Shown here: positions 17,174-25,709 of the stretch, piece by piece
How the letters are laid out: every line of letters starts with the position of its first letter
How positions within the stretch are numbered: the stretch's first letter is position 1
Assembly (NCBI RefSeq): GCF_000935355.1
Contig: NZ_JXZC01000003.1
Location: forward strand, 186,001 to 250,000
Length of the DNA: 64,000 bases
Reading direction: 5' to 3'
Source of the DNA: Rossellomorea aquimaris
GTDB taxonomy: Bacteria; Bacillota; Bacilli; Bacillales; Bacillaceae_B
Program-made: the position numbers and the translations under genes
Notes under the pieces: model-generated
What the model was told of the DNA's origin: nothing
What the model saw: only the letters and a program-made list of their open reading frames with translations
The model's database searches: none

Positions 17174-18244
17174 TTAAGATTTAGAACATGCTTTGTAAGT
17201 AGAGCATCCCAAGAAATAGCTATATTTCCCATTAATAACTACTTGTTCATGCCCGCATTGGGGACACTTTTTAAGGGGGATCCATAAGGAGTTCAAACAA
17301 TTGGCAACAGGGAAGTTTGTTAACATGAATTTATTTGCTGAAATGGATTTAAAATTTACAGTATGATCTCCAGCAATACTAGTTTCCTCCGGTGCTATAG
17401 AATCTGAACCAATTAGTTCTTCTTTATTTAAAATCACTTTCTCCCAGTAAAAGCTTGACTTTAGACTTTGTGAGGTTATTACTTCGAATATTCCAATGTT
17501 CTTTTTGCAGCTTGGGTTTTTAGCGATATAATGGTGGATAAAAATATCTTTCTTGAGTAACCAGTGAAATAGATTTGCTGGCCCCGTATTAATACCATAA
17601 GCCCCTTTACTATCTGGGTATTTGAATTTAATTTCAAATGCAGCTAAACCGTCAGAAAAGGCCATAAAGCTATCTATGTTAATTATAGAGCCGGAAAAAT
17701 GTACTGTTAAAAAATAATTTGCAAAATATCTTTGGAGGGCAATTTCTTTTATAATATTATATTTCCGAAAATATGTAATGGCTCTATCCTGTAAGAAGGA
17801 GTCTCTAGTTTCATCTTTAGCTTTATGAACACTATTCTTTTTAATCAACTGATTTTTTGATAGAAAAACATATTCGTGTATATAGTTATGGAAATTTAAT
17901 GGTTGCTGTAGGACTAGTTCATTTAACTCTAAAAAATAAAGGTTGTTCTTAGAGAGTAAAACATGATAAACGACTACTTGTTTTGACATTAATGTCTTAT
18001 AAATATCAATATCATTAGCAGATGGAAAGATACTTGTAACGTGAAAAAGAATATAGTCTGAATCACCCTTTGGGTCATTAACTTTAGTTGCCCACCACCC
18101 AGTACTTATCCAAGGATTCCACTTTTGAGTATTAATTACATCTTTCATGAAAAAATCTTCGACCACTAAACCTTCTAAAAGCTTATGTTTATCACGCTTC
18201 AAAAAGTTTATTAATTGATTTTCATTATTAAAATCAAGCATCAT
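17174..18244 (-). CDS. Putative PD-(D/E)xK nuclease with C-terminal zinc finger
   Basis: About 356 residues, family not recognised. In the middle NIDSFMAFSDGLAAFEIKFK shows Asp followed by E-x-K on adjacent strands, the pattern of the PD-(D/E)xK nuclease core. The C-terminus (about 320-356) has CPQCGHEQVV followed by two further cysteines in FLGCSTYKACSKS, a topoisomerase-like zinc finger common in modification-dependent restriction enzymes. The in-frame start at 18280 lacks a binding site; AGGGGGAATTTACT precedes the ATG at 18244. AT-rich like its neighbours. It may cooperate with McrBC next door, but that is only proximity. Confidence 0.65.
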   Translation of the reverse strand: MMLDFNNENQLINFLKRDKHKLLEGLVVEDFFMKDVINTQKWNPWISTGWWATKVNDPKGDSDYILFHVTSIFPSANDIDIYKTLMSKQVVVYHVLLSKNNLYFLELNELVLQQPLNFHNYIHEYVFLSKNQLIKKNSVHKAKDETRDSFLQDRAITYFRKYNIIKEIALQRYFANYFLTVHFSGSIINIDSFMAFSDGLAAFEIKFKYPDSKGAYGINTGPANLFHWLLKKDIFIHHYIAKNPSCKKNIGIFEVITSQSLKSSFYWEKVILNKEELIGSDSIAPEETSIAGDHTVNFKSISANKFMLTNFPVANCLNSLWIPLKKCPQCGHEQVVINGKYSYFLGCSTYKACSKS

Positions 18245-18330
18245 AGTAAATTCCCCCTCAGCATAAAAAAAGAACCTCATTCTAACTACAATATAAGATA
18301 AACTTTAACAAGAGTAGATATTGTCTTATT

Positions 18331-18624
18331 TTAAGGGATACGTATCAAGTATACGACTTGAAATTTTTCCATTCTGGATAATTCTTTGATAAGCTTTAAG
18401 TCAAATTCATCCTCAATAATATGATCTATAATAATAATATCGAATTTATTAGGGGCAGAATTTAGAAAATTATCTAAATTACTTCTATCGTTGAAGTTGT
18501 CAAAAAACACATTAATAATTTTATATTGATTTTTCAAGTCAGCAATATATTTATCAGCGCTTTCTAATAACTCCTCTATACTCTCTTTTTTATTTTGTCT
18601 TAAATAAATAACTGCATGTTTCAA
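18331..18624 (-). CDS. Stand-alone resolvase-like domain lacking the catalytic serine
   Basis: A 97-residue protein that reads like the N-terminal Rossmann-like domain of serine recombinases: HAVIYLRQNKKESIEELLE, then YKIINVFFDNFNDRSNLDNF, then FDIIIIDHIIED and VVYLIRIP. In active resolvases the first strand is followed by R-V/L-S-T; here it is R-Q-N-K, so the nucleophilic Ser is absent, and there is no DNA-binding domain. It is probably a repurposed or decayed domain. It lies between the zinc-finger nuclease (same strand) and divergent mcrB. Confidence 0.6.
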   Translation of the reverse strand: MKHAVIYLRQNKKESIEELLESADKYIADLKNQYKIINVFFDNFNDRSNLDNFLNSAPNKFDIIIIDHIIEDEFDLKLIKELSRMEKFQVVYLIRIP

Positions 18625-18822
18625 TTATTTCCAACACCACACTATATTTAGAATACAAGGCCATTAGCTTTGTTAAATTATAGCCAATTTAACCATTTTA
18701 TTAAAGGATATTTAAATCTTAGCTCAAATCTACTAGGCAATAAAACCAAACCTACTGAAAGTAATAAAAAAAAGGGTTATAATGGAAATGAGTAAAATTA
18801 TACGATTTGGAGGAGAATTTTT

Positions 18823-20460
18823 GTGCTAAGAAATTTAAATGAATTAGCTATTTCATCAAGGCGAAATTACCAAAATAATTTTATAAATGAAGACTTTAGA
18901 CTAAATAGAGATTTCAAAGAAAGATTTTCTCAAATCTTGGAGGGAAGAAATACAACAATTCAATTCTTTGATTATTCTGCTGAAATTACCTCCAGCTCTA
19001 ACAATAAAATTTTCTGTCCAAATCAGTGGTTCTATATTGCTACATTTGTTGTAGAATTTGCATCTGAACTTATTAATTATAGGAACGTTTTAGATAGTAT
19101 TGCTAATTCAGAGGTAGATGGAATGAGCCGTACACAGTTTTATGAAAAAGTAAAAAACCTGAAAGATAAAGATATAGAGGATTTTGCTCCAGAAATAAAG
19201 GAAGCGATAGAGCATTATTATCCTGATGATCAGAACAGTGTTAATTACTTATGTCGATTTTTAACTGATTATGAGTGGTGGTTTGGCAGTAAAACTGTCA
19301 ATAGACATGATTATTATGTTTCACCTACCCTTAACTTACTTGGACTAGTTAATGTGAGTCAAACTTATGTTGCGGATATAGTATACTTTTTAGCCTCTGA
19401 CAGACATCTAATGCAATATGCTCTCGATTTACGTGAAGAAGTTCAAGAGCTTATTGATCAAAAAGATTTCCGAACAGATTCTCCTGCCGAGAATTTAATT
19501 GTATATGGTGCACCCGGAACAGGTAAGAGTAAATACTTAGAAGATAATTTTTCTGATTTAACGAGGGTAGTTTTTCACTCGGAATATTCTTATTACGATT
19601 TTATAGGAAGTTATAAACCTACACCATTATATAAGCAAGTAGAAACCAGTTTGCGTAGAATAAGCGGTGAGGAATTTGAAGTTGGGGAGCCTATTATAGA
19701 CTACCAATTTAGACCTGGTCCATTTATAAATGTATTGATCAATGCAGTTCGCAGATCAGATATTAAATTTACCTTACTTATAGAGGAGTTAAATAGGGCA
19801 AACGCACCAGCTGTATTTGGAGATATATTTCAGTTACTTGATAGGAAGACTGATGGGAGCAGTCACTACAAAATTAATCCAAGCGAAGAACTTAAGAACT
19901 ACTTAATGTCTATAGAAGATGTTAGGCGTAAATTCATAGATGGAATATTTATACCTAAAAATATGAACATTGTTGCTACGATGAATAGTGCAGATCAGGG
20001 TGTTTTTGTACTTGATTCAGCATTTAAGAGACGCTGGAAGTTTAAGTACATGTCTATTAAGGAGAAAGGATTCACACATGAAAACAGCTTAATAACATAT
20101 GCAAGAGAAGATTTTAAATGGAGGCATATTCTTAGCTCAATCAATAGAAAACTCAAAAATTTGGGTATAAATGAAGACCGATTAATCGGCCCATATTTTA
20201 TTAGTCCAAGTGAGATAGGAGATAGTACCAGTTTCTCATCCAAATTACTGATTTACTTGTGGGATGATGTTTTAAGGTTGAAAAGAGATAATTTTTTTGA
20301 TTCTGAAATTAGAACATATTCAGATTTGGTATCGGGATATGCTTCAGGAATTGATGTAATGAATATTAAAGATGATATATACGAGTTAGTAGCTGAAGAA
20401 GAAGGCGAGCGAGAGTTGGAACAACAAGAGCAGGCAGGAGAAGAGCAAGAGGATGAATAG
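18823..20460 (+). CDS. mcrB: McrB-like AAA+ GTPase subunit of the McrBC type IV restriction system
   Basis: A 545-residue protein. Residues 1-215 are a divergent N-terminal domain, presumably for target recognition. The AAA+ motor follows: Walker A YGAPGTGKSKYLE (about 227-239), Walker B LLIEELNRANAPAVFGD, and the NTP-binding MNSADQGVFVLDSAFKRRW with the arginine finger region. In McrBC this GTPase translocates along DNA containing 5-methylcytosine after a purine. The C-terminus is unusually acidic (EEEGERELEQQEQ). GTG start at 18823 behind TTTGGAGGAG. The gene for the nuclease subunit starts 33 bases after its stop. Confidence 0.92.
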   Translation: MLRNLNELAISSRRNYQNNFINEDFRLNRDFKERFSQILEGRNTTIQFFDYSAEITSSSNNKIFCPNQWFYIATFVVEFASELINYRNVLDSIANSEVDGMSRTQFYEKVKNLKDKDIEDFAPEIKEAIEHYYPDDQNSVNYLCRFLTDYEWWFGSKTVNRHDYYVSPTLNLLGLVNVSQTYVADIVYFLASDRHLMQYALDLREEVQELIDQKDFRTDSPAENLIVYGAPGTGKSKYLEDNFSDLTRVVFHSEYSYYDFIGSYKPTPLYKQVETSLRRISGEEFEVGEPIIDYQFRPGPFINVLINAVRRSDIKFTLLIEELNRANAPAVFGDIFQLLDRKTDGSSHYKINPSEELKNYLMSIEDVRRKFIDGIFIPKNMNIVATMNSADQGVFVLDSAFKRRWKFKYMSIKEKGFTHENSLITYAREDFKWRHILSSINRKLKNLGINEDRLIGPYFISPSEIGDSTSFSSKLLIYLWDDVLRLKRDNFFDSEIRTYSDLVSGYASGIDVMNIKDDIYELVAEEEGERELEQQEQAGEEQEDE

Positions 20461-20493
20461 AAGGATTAAGCTTACATATGGTGGGATGAATGA

Positions 20494-21795
20494 GTGAACC
20501 AAAGACCAAACTATACCACGGTTATAGAATATGTTGATTATCCAAGAAATGAATACCCAACTGAGCTAATAACTCAGTTGGTGAATAAAGGAATATGCAA
20601 GATCAGTAAGAATAAAATTAAATTTATTGCAACGGGCGTTTTAATTTATAGAAATAAATTTATAATTATATTTCCGAAAGCATACAATATTCCTACATAT
20701 GAAGGAAATATATTAGAACATATACAAGTGCTATTTCAGGTTCTATTAAAATATAGTGCAATGGCCAATTTAAGTCCTGAGGAGATGGACTTGTTAGGTA
20801 GAAAGGACGGACAACAAGATGAAAACCTATATACTGCATACCGCCTTCTCCAAGATTTCACTGATAATGGTTTTCTAATGAAGGAAATCAAAGAAAAATC
20901 TTTATCTTTATCAGGAAAAACAGATTGGCCAGCGACAATAAATAAAATGCAACCAATTTTCTCAGGTCGGTCTGTTATTTATACTGAATCAATTTCACGA
21001 AAATCCACTATTGATCGTCAAAACAGACTATATTTATTACATAAATATTGTATTTATAAAAGTGTGGAAAGGTACGGTTGGTTATTTGGATTAACCGTTG
21101 AAAATATTAACTTAGAGGAAGTTGAGTTAGATTTTGATATACCGTATGGTGTAAACTTCTTAACATCTGAAATAAATAGCACTTTCGTGGAAAGAGAATT
21201 GAACGTCATAAAAATGATGATCGATTTCTTAGCAGGAATAGAAATAGAAAGTGATAATAGTGATAAGAACCTTGAAACATTAATTACACCATATTTTCAG
21301 AATGTATGGGAGTATATCTGTAGCTATAACTTCAAGAATCAATACAATAACCTTAAAAGCATAATTCCAAAATTAAATTGGGAAATCGAAAGTAATGCTC
21401 CTGTTCAAAATCAAAGGCCGGATATTATGGTAATGAAAGAAAAGCAACTCTATATACTGGATGCGAAATATTATAATATTGAAAGCAATTTACCAGGTTG
21501 GCCAGATGTAGTAAAACAGTTATTTTACGCTTTTACCATATTCAAGAATATAAAATCAGAGAATTTTAAATTAACAAATAAGCGTTTAGAAAGTAAACTG
21601 AAAAATCTAGAAGGTGTAGAGAACATATTCCTTTTCCCGTCAGGAGATATTGATCCGGTAAAATATATTGGCAGAGTAAATATTGAGAATAATAGTGACT
21701 TCGATGATATTAAGGCTTATAAAGTGAATACTTTCTTATCAATGAAATGTTTTATTGAAAAGGAAAAGTTCAATTTTATTAACAGGTTATCATAA
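20494..21795 (+). CDS. mcrC: McrC-like nuclease subunit
   Basis: A 433-residue McrC family protein. The PD-(D/E)xK core is in RPDIMVMKEKQLYILDAKYY (about residues 309-328), with Asp, then D-x-K. It cuts DNA when assembled with the McrB hexamer. GTG start at 20494 following GGTGGGATGAATGA. Codon and base composition match mcrB (very AT-rich). Confidence 0.92.
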   Translation: MNQRPNYTTVIEYVDYPRNEYPTELITQLVNKGICKISKNKIKFIATGVLIYRNKFIIIFPKAYNIPTYEGNILEHIQVLFQVLLKYSAMANLSPEEMDLLGRKDGQQDENLYTAYRLLQDFTDNGFLMKEIKEKSLSLSGKTDWPATINKMQPIFSGRSVIYTESISRKSTIDRQNRLYLLHKYCIYKSVERYGWLFGLTVENINLEEVELDFDIPYGVNFLTSEINSTFVERELNVIKMMIDFLAGIEIESDNSDKNLETLITPYFQNVWEYICSYNFKNQYNNLKSIIPKLNWEIESNAPVQNQRPDIMVMKEKQLYILDAKYYNIESNLPGWPDVVKQLFYAFTIFKNIKSENFKLTNKRLESKLKNLEGVENIFLFPSGDIDPVKYIGRVNIENNSDFDDIKAYKVNTFLSMKCFIEKEKFNFINRLS

Positions 21796-22282
21796 GCGAT
21801 TAATGATTTGTTATCAAAAGACAAAATGTGATGCAAACTAACCAAGTCTGTTCTACAAAGGCAATTTACATTCCGATGTGGAAAAGTGATTGTAAAGGTT
21901 AAGCAAACAATTTACAGGATATTAGAACTGAAGGGGCTCGGAGGAGAATCTCTGGATATTTATTGGTTAATTCCTATATAAACTGGAAATTAATTGGATA
22001 ATAGTAGAGGATAATGACCAAGCGGAAATTCATTATTCCCCCAAAAAAAGAGCTATATGAGGTTTATTTACAGTTAACCTCTTTAGCTCTTTTTTTATAT
22101 TGTTGGTAGTAAAATCATTTTTAATCTTATCGCGACTGTTTTTTGTTTGTATATTAGTCCTAAGAAAAAGCTAGTAAGAATTTTATCCTCAAAAATCATT
22201 AATTAGCATTAATTTTATTATTAGAATATTCGACAAATAAGTAGCGAAGAGTGGATTAATTAATTAATAGTCCACTCTATTT
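21796..22282. other. Intergenic region between convergent mcrC and helicase genes
   Basis: About 490 AT-rich bases. I see two hairpins (listed separately at 22046 and 22248) and no convincing reading frame or RNA gene in the rest. Confidence 0.6.
22046..22097 (+). terminator. Terminator of the mcrBC operon
   Basis: AAAGAGCTA and TGAGGTT pair with AACCTC and TAGCTCTT, with TTTTTTT at the end of the stem. It lies about 250 bases after the mcrC stop. Confidence 0.75.
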
Positions 22283-22283
22283 T
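22248..22283. terminator. Hairpin at the 3' end of the helicase operon
   Basis: AGAGTGGA (22248-22255) and TCCACTCT (22271-22278) are a perfect inverted repeat around an AT loop, immediately next to the minus-strand stop at 22283; the T run is on the plus side. Confidence 0.55.
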
Positions 22284-23737
22284 TAACAATTATTTCTTTT
22301 CAAAGTATACAAATCTGTATTTAACTCATGAACAAAAGGAGAGTACTCTTTCTGAGCCACAAGTAATAGTGTTTTCTTGGCCCGTGTCATGGCAACATAA
22401 AGTTTTTTTCTTTCACGGGACATAAAATCTTGTTCATCCTCTCCCGGTGAAGGGGCTCTGTATGGCAATTTTCCTTTTTTTAGATCAGTAATTATAACAT
22501 GATCAAATTCCAGCCCTTTGGACGATTGATAGGTAATTAATTTGACACCAGGGGAAATAATATCAGCGTTCTCTTCTTTAACAAGATAAACAGGAAATCC
22601 TTTTGTATCTAAAATTTCCTTGAGACGTTCCAGTTTTTTATGTGAATGAGCGATGATACCTATAGTACTAGCAGGATAAGAACTTCTAACGGTTTTGACA
22701 TGTTCAATAATAGTTTCTTCTTCATTTTCCCGGTCTGGACATAATGCCAGTTCTGGTAGTTTTCCATCAATGTTTGGTTCTTCAGCACGGTAATAGTCCT
22801 CGTCTTTTACATACTGCTTGTCTTGTTGTTGAAAGTCATTAGCTAACCTTATGATTTCGCGTGTAGATCTAAATGTTTGCTTTAATAATTGACTTCGATT
22901 GCCTACAACTTTAATTCCTGCGTCTTTCCAGGTGAAAGAACGTCTGAATATTTGTTGACCTTTATCTGCACCAATAGTTAAACTTTGTTTAGTTGTTGAA
23001 CTGATGGCTTTTAGTTGCATAGAATGTAAATCCTGTGCTTCATCTACTAATATATGATCGGGTTTAAGGTGTTCGGGGATTTGATCTGTCTTTTCAACCA
23101 GTAATCTGGCTAAATCATCTCCGTCAATTCCCTGATGGTTAGGGTGGTTAGATAGTAACTCATTATATTTCTCTAAAATATCATAAACTGTTTCCCGGTG
23201 TGCTTTCGTAACGCGAATATCTGTTCCGCGGCCTGCACGTAATATTTCGAGGTATTCTTTTCTGCTACTGATTCCAGCGCCTTTAATCCATTCAATTTCA
23301 TCGCAAAGAAACTGGACTAAAGACTTATCACTTTTAGAATTTACTTTCATTTTAGGGAAATTAACAGTTTCATACCTTTTATTCACAATATTTTTTGCAA
23401 ATCGGATTGCGCTTTCTCTTTTATCACCCACTATTAAACGAGTGTGTGGGTAATCGGTGTGCTCAAGCATTTCCTGGCCCCATTGATGAAAGGTCTTGGC
23501 ATCAATGGGTGTAGAGATGGTCTTTGCGCAAAGTTGACGGACATAGTTAGTAAGTGTACGGCTGTATGTCAGTACAAGTAAAGAATCGCTTGGCAGTGTT
23601 TCTTTCAGATACGCTGCTCTGGCAAGCAGTATGGTTGATTTCCCGCTCCCGGGAATTCCTTGAATAAGTAAATCTCCTTCAGGTTTAAACGTTACACATG
23701 TTTTTTGTTTCTTAGTTAATTCAATGGCTTGTGACAT
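22283..23737 (-). CDS. UvrD-like superfamily 1 helicase (second gene of pair)
   Basis: A 484-residue compact SF1 helicase. It has Walker A QGIPGSGKSTILLARA (about residues 26-41), motif Ia VLTYSRTLTNYVR, Walker B HILVDEAQDLHSMQL (about 227), motif IV-V region LKQTFRSTREI and TYQSSKGLEFDHVI, and motif VI LYVAMTRAKKTLLL. It is shorter than UvrD because the 1B/2B inserts are reduced. AAGGAGGAGCCTC precedes the ATG, and the stop of the upstream helicase is eleven bases away, so the two act as an operon. Likely DNA translocase; specific role unknown. Confidence 0.88.
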   Translation of the reverse strand: MSQAIELTKKQKTCVTFKPEGDLLIQGIPGSGKSTILLARAAYLKETLPSDSLLVLTYSRTLTNYVRQLCAKTISTPIDAKTFHQWGQEMLEHTDYPHTRLIVGDKRESAIRFAKNIVNKRYETVNFPKMKVNSKSDKSLVQFLCDEIEWIKGAGISSRKEYLEILRAGRGTDIRVTKAHRETVYDILEKYNELLSNHPNHQGIDGDDLARLLVEKTDQIPEHLKPDHILVDEAQDLHSMQLKAISSTTKQSLTIGADKGQQIFRRSFTWKDAGIKVVGNRSQLLKQTFRSTREIIRLANDFQQQDKQYVKDEDYYRAEEPNIDGKLPELALCPDRENEEETIIEHVKTVRSSYPASTIGIIAHSHKKLERLKEILDTKGFPVYLVKEENADIISPGVKLITYQSSKGLEFDHVIITDLKKGKLPYRAPSPGEDEQDFMSRERKKLYVAMTRAKKTLLLVAQKEYSPFVHELNTDLYTLKRNNC

Positions 23738-23748
23738 GAGGCTCCTCC

Positions 23749-25575
23749 TTAAAAGAAATCCATTAACTTTCTTAATTCTTCCTGACGTTTTTTTTCTTCC
23801 TCTTCTTGTTGTTTTGTTGTTTGGTCGATTATATCTTTATCATCCTTGTTAAATCCTTCATTCTTTTCTTCGGCTGATGACGAGTGAAAGTGAACATGTG
23901 TAGTATCAGAATCAATACATTTATCCAGAAATCCTTCGAATTCTATTCCCTTCTTGCCAAGTACATACAGCTGATTTTGTGCCCGGGTCAGCCCGACATA
24001 TAATAATCGCTTTTCCTCCTCAATATCCGGACGGCTGCTATGTGGGAACTCGCGATCACCTAAGTATAGAATAAATACAATGGGATACTCCAATCCTTTA
24101 GCATCATGTACTGATTTAATTGAGATGGCATCAGTTTCTGTATCTTCTGGTGTATCCTCTTCTATCTCAACAATATGTTCTGTGAGATCATCTGTATCCA
24201 CGCCACCTTGGTTCATAACTTCAATAATGAATTTGATAAGTTCCTCTGATGCATTTTTCACTTTTATTTTTTCAATAACTTCTTCTAACGGCTCATCCTC
24301 ATATATATCCCGTACATTTAATACTTGCTCGATAAGAGATTCAGTTTTCTCTTTGTTTTGTTTCTGTGTATTATAACGAATAGAATATTTATCAAATTGT
24401 TCAAATACTGCATCCGCCTGAGGGGAGTGCTCTGAATTCTTTCTGTAAAGAATACAAATATCTGAAAGAGAAACGCTTGAATCCTCAACAAGCTCGATTA
24501 TTTTTTTGGCAATGAACTCTGCTGCCAGTTGAATGGAATGAGTTTCAACAACCAGTGGCTTCATTCCATTTCTATTGTTTGCGGGAAGAATGGTTTCGTC
24601 TTCAATAAAGTCATTTGCAACTTGGATAATTTTATTGGTGGATCTGTAATTATGAGTAAGATGTATAACTTCAGAACTTGCCGGAGCATTTCTTTTGCAG
24701 TAATCAGAGAAACGGTCCATATTTTTACTATTTGATCCGTTAAATGTGTAGATAGTCTGGTTCTTATCCCCAACTACTGTAACGGTTTGACTTTTGTCTA
24801 TTAATCTTAGAAGAAGTTCTTCTTGAGCTAAAGATGTATCTTGGTACTCATCAACAAAGATATGCCTGAAACTCATTGATATATCATTATAAGTTCTTTG
24901 TTTTAGAGATAGAATACGAGTAGCTTCGTTAATGAGACCTTGAAAGTCTGTTGTATTTTTTATTTTTTCGATTTTATTTATTCTTCTCCAGAACGTTGCC
25001 AGATCACGTCCACTAATTAAAATTCTTCCATGTGTGTATGTGTTCACAGGATAATGAGCATCTTGAGAGATATCACTCCAATTATTTATGGGACGGGGTT
25101 CAAGGGTTCCCTGTCTAATTAAGTTATAAGCTTGTGACATCGATTTATTTACAAGATTACGATCCGTATACTTACTGCATAAGCCTCTGGTTAGTGAGGG
25201 ATCCAAGTCAATGAAGTTTTCAGTATGAATTGTTCCGAATCCTTGCCGGAAGCGTGATTCATTATAATGAATACCATACTTAATAATTCGAAAAGCTAAG
25301 CTGTGAAAAGTTAGGATAGTCGGTTTTCCGCCGTATCCTATTATGCTTGTAAACTCTTCCATTTTATTTAATAAATGTGATTTGGCTGAACGTGAAAAAG
25401 AGATACCCAGTATATTTTCGGTTAGTATACCTAATTCAATCTGTGTATAGAGAATCTTGGCAGCGAGTGTTGTTGTTTTGCCTGTCCCCGGTCCTGCAAT
25501 AATTTGTGTGTATCTTGATGAGGTCGTGACGACCTCCCTCTGTTGAGGGTTTAATAATCTAAGCAGTTTATCCAT
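23749..25575 (-). CDS. UvrD/PcrA-like superfamily 1 helicase (first gene of pair)
   Basis: A 608-residue SF1A 3'-5' helicase. It has the Q-motif LNPQQREVV, Walker A IIAGPGTGKTTTLAAKIL (about residues 26-43), Walker B IFVDEYQDTSLAQEELLL (about 238), motif III VVGDKNQTIYTFNGS, LTHNYRSTNKII, SVHDAKGLEYPIVFIL and LYVGLTRAQNQLYV. The C-terminal 40 residues are a highly charged Glu/Lys tail. It is divergent from drmA with only about 130 bases between the starts, so a shared control region is plausible. Not a known DISARM component; it may be an accessory or a separate two-helicase system. Confidence 0.88.
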   Translation of the reverse strand: MDKLLRLLNPQQREVVTTSSRYTQIIAGPGTGKTTTLAAKILYTQIELGILTENILGISFSRSAKSHLLNKMEEFTSIIGYGGKPTILTFHSLAFRIIKYGIHYNESRFRQGFGTIHTENFIDLDPSLTRGLCSKYTDRNLVNKSMSQAYNLIRQGTLEPRPINNWSDISQDAHYPVNTYTHGRILISGRDLATFWRRINKIEKIKNTTDFQGLINEATRILSLKQRTYNDISMSFRHIFVDEYQDTSLAQEELLLRLIDKSQTVTVVGDKNQTIYTFNGSNSKNMDRFSDYCKRNAPASSEVIHLTHNYRSTNKIIQVANDFIEDETILPANNRNGMKPLVVETHSIQLAAEFIAKKIIELVEDSSVSLSDICILYRKNSEHSPQADAVFEQFDKYSIRYNTQKQNKEKTESLIEQVLNVRDIYEDEPLEEVIEKIKVKNASEELIKFIIEVMNQGGVDTDDLTEHIVEIEEDTPEDTETDAISIKSVHDAKGLEYPIVFILYLGDREFPHSSRPDIEEEKRLLYVGLTRAQNQLYVLGKKGIEFEGFLDKCIDSDTTHVHFHSSSAEEKNEGFNKDDKDIIDQTTKQQEEEEKKRQEELRKLMDFF

Positions 25576-25709
25576 ATCAAACGCCTTCCTCGGTGGTTTT
25601 GTGTTTAGTCACTGTCCTTCCAATATATTACCAGAAAAACAGCCAATTGTTTAAGAGAATTTGGTAAAATAGTAATAGCGTGGTCTAATTGAATCTGGGA
25701 GGATGTAAA

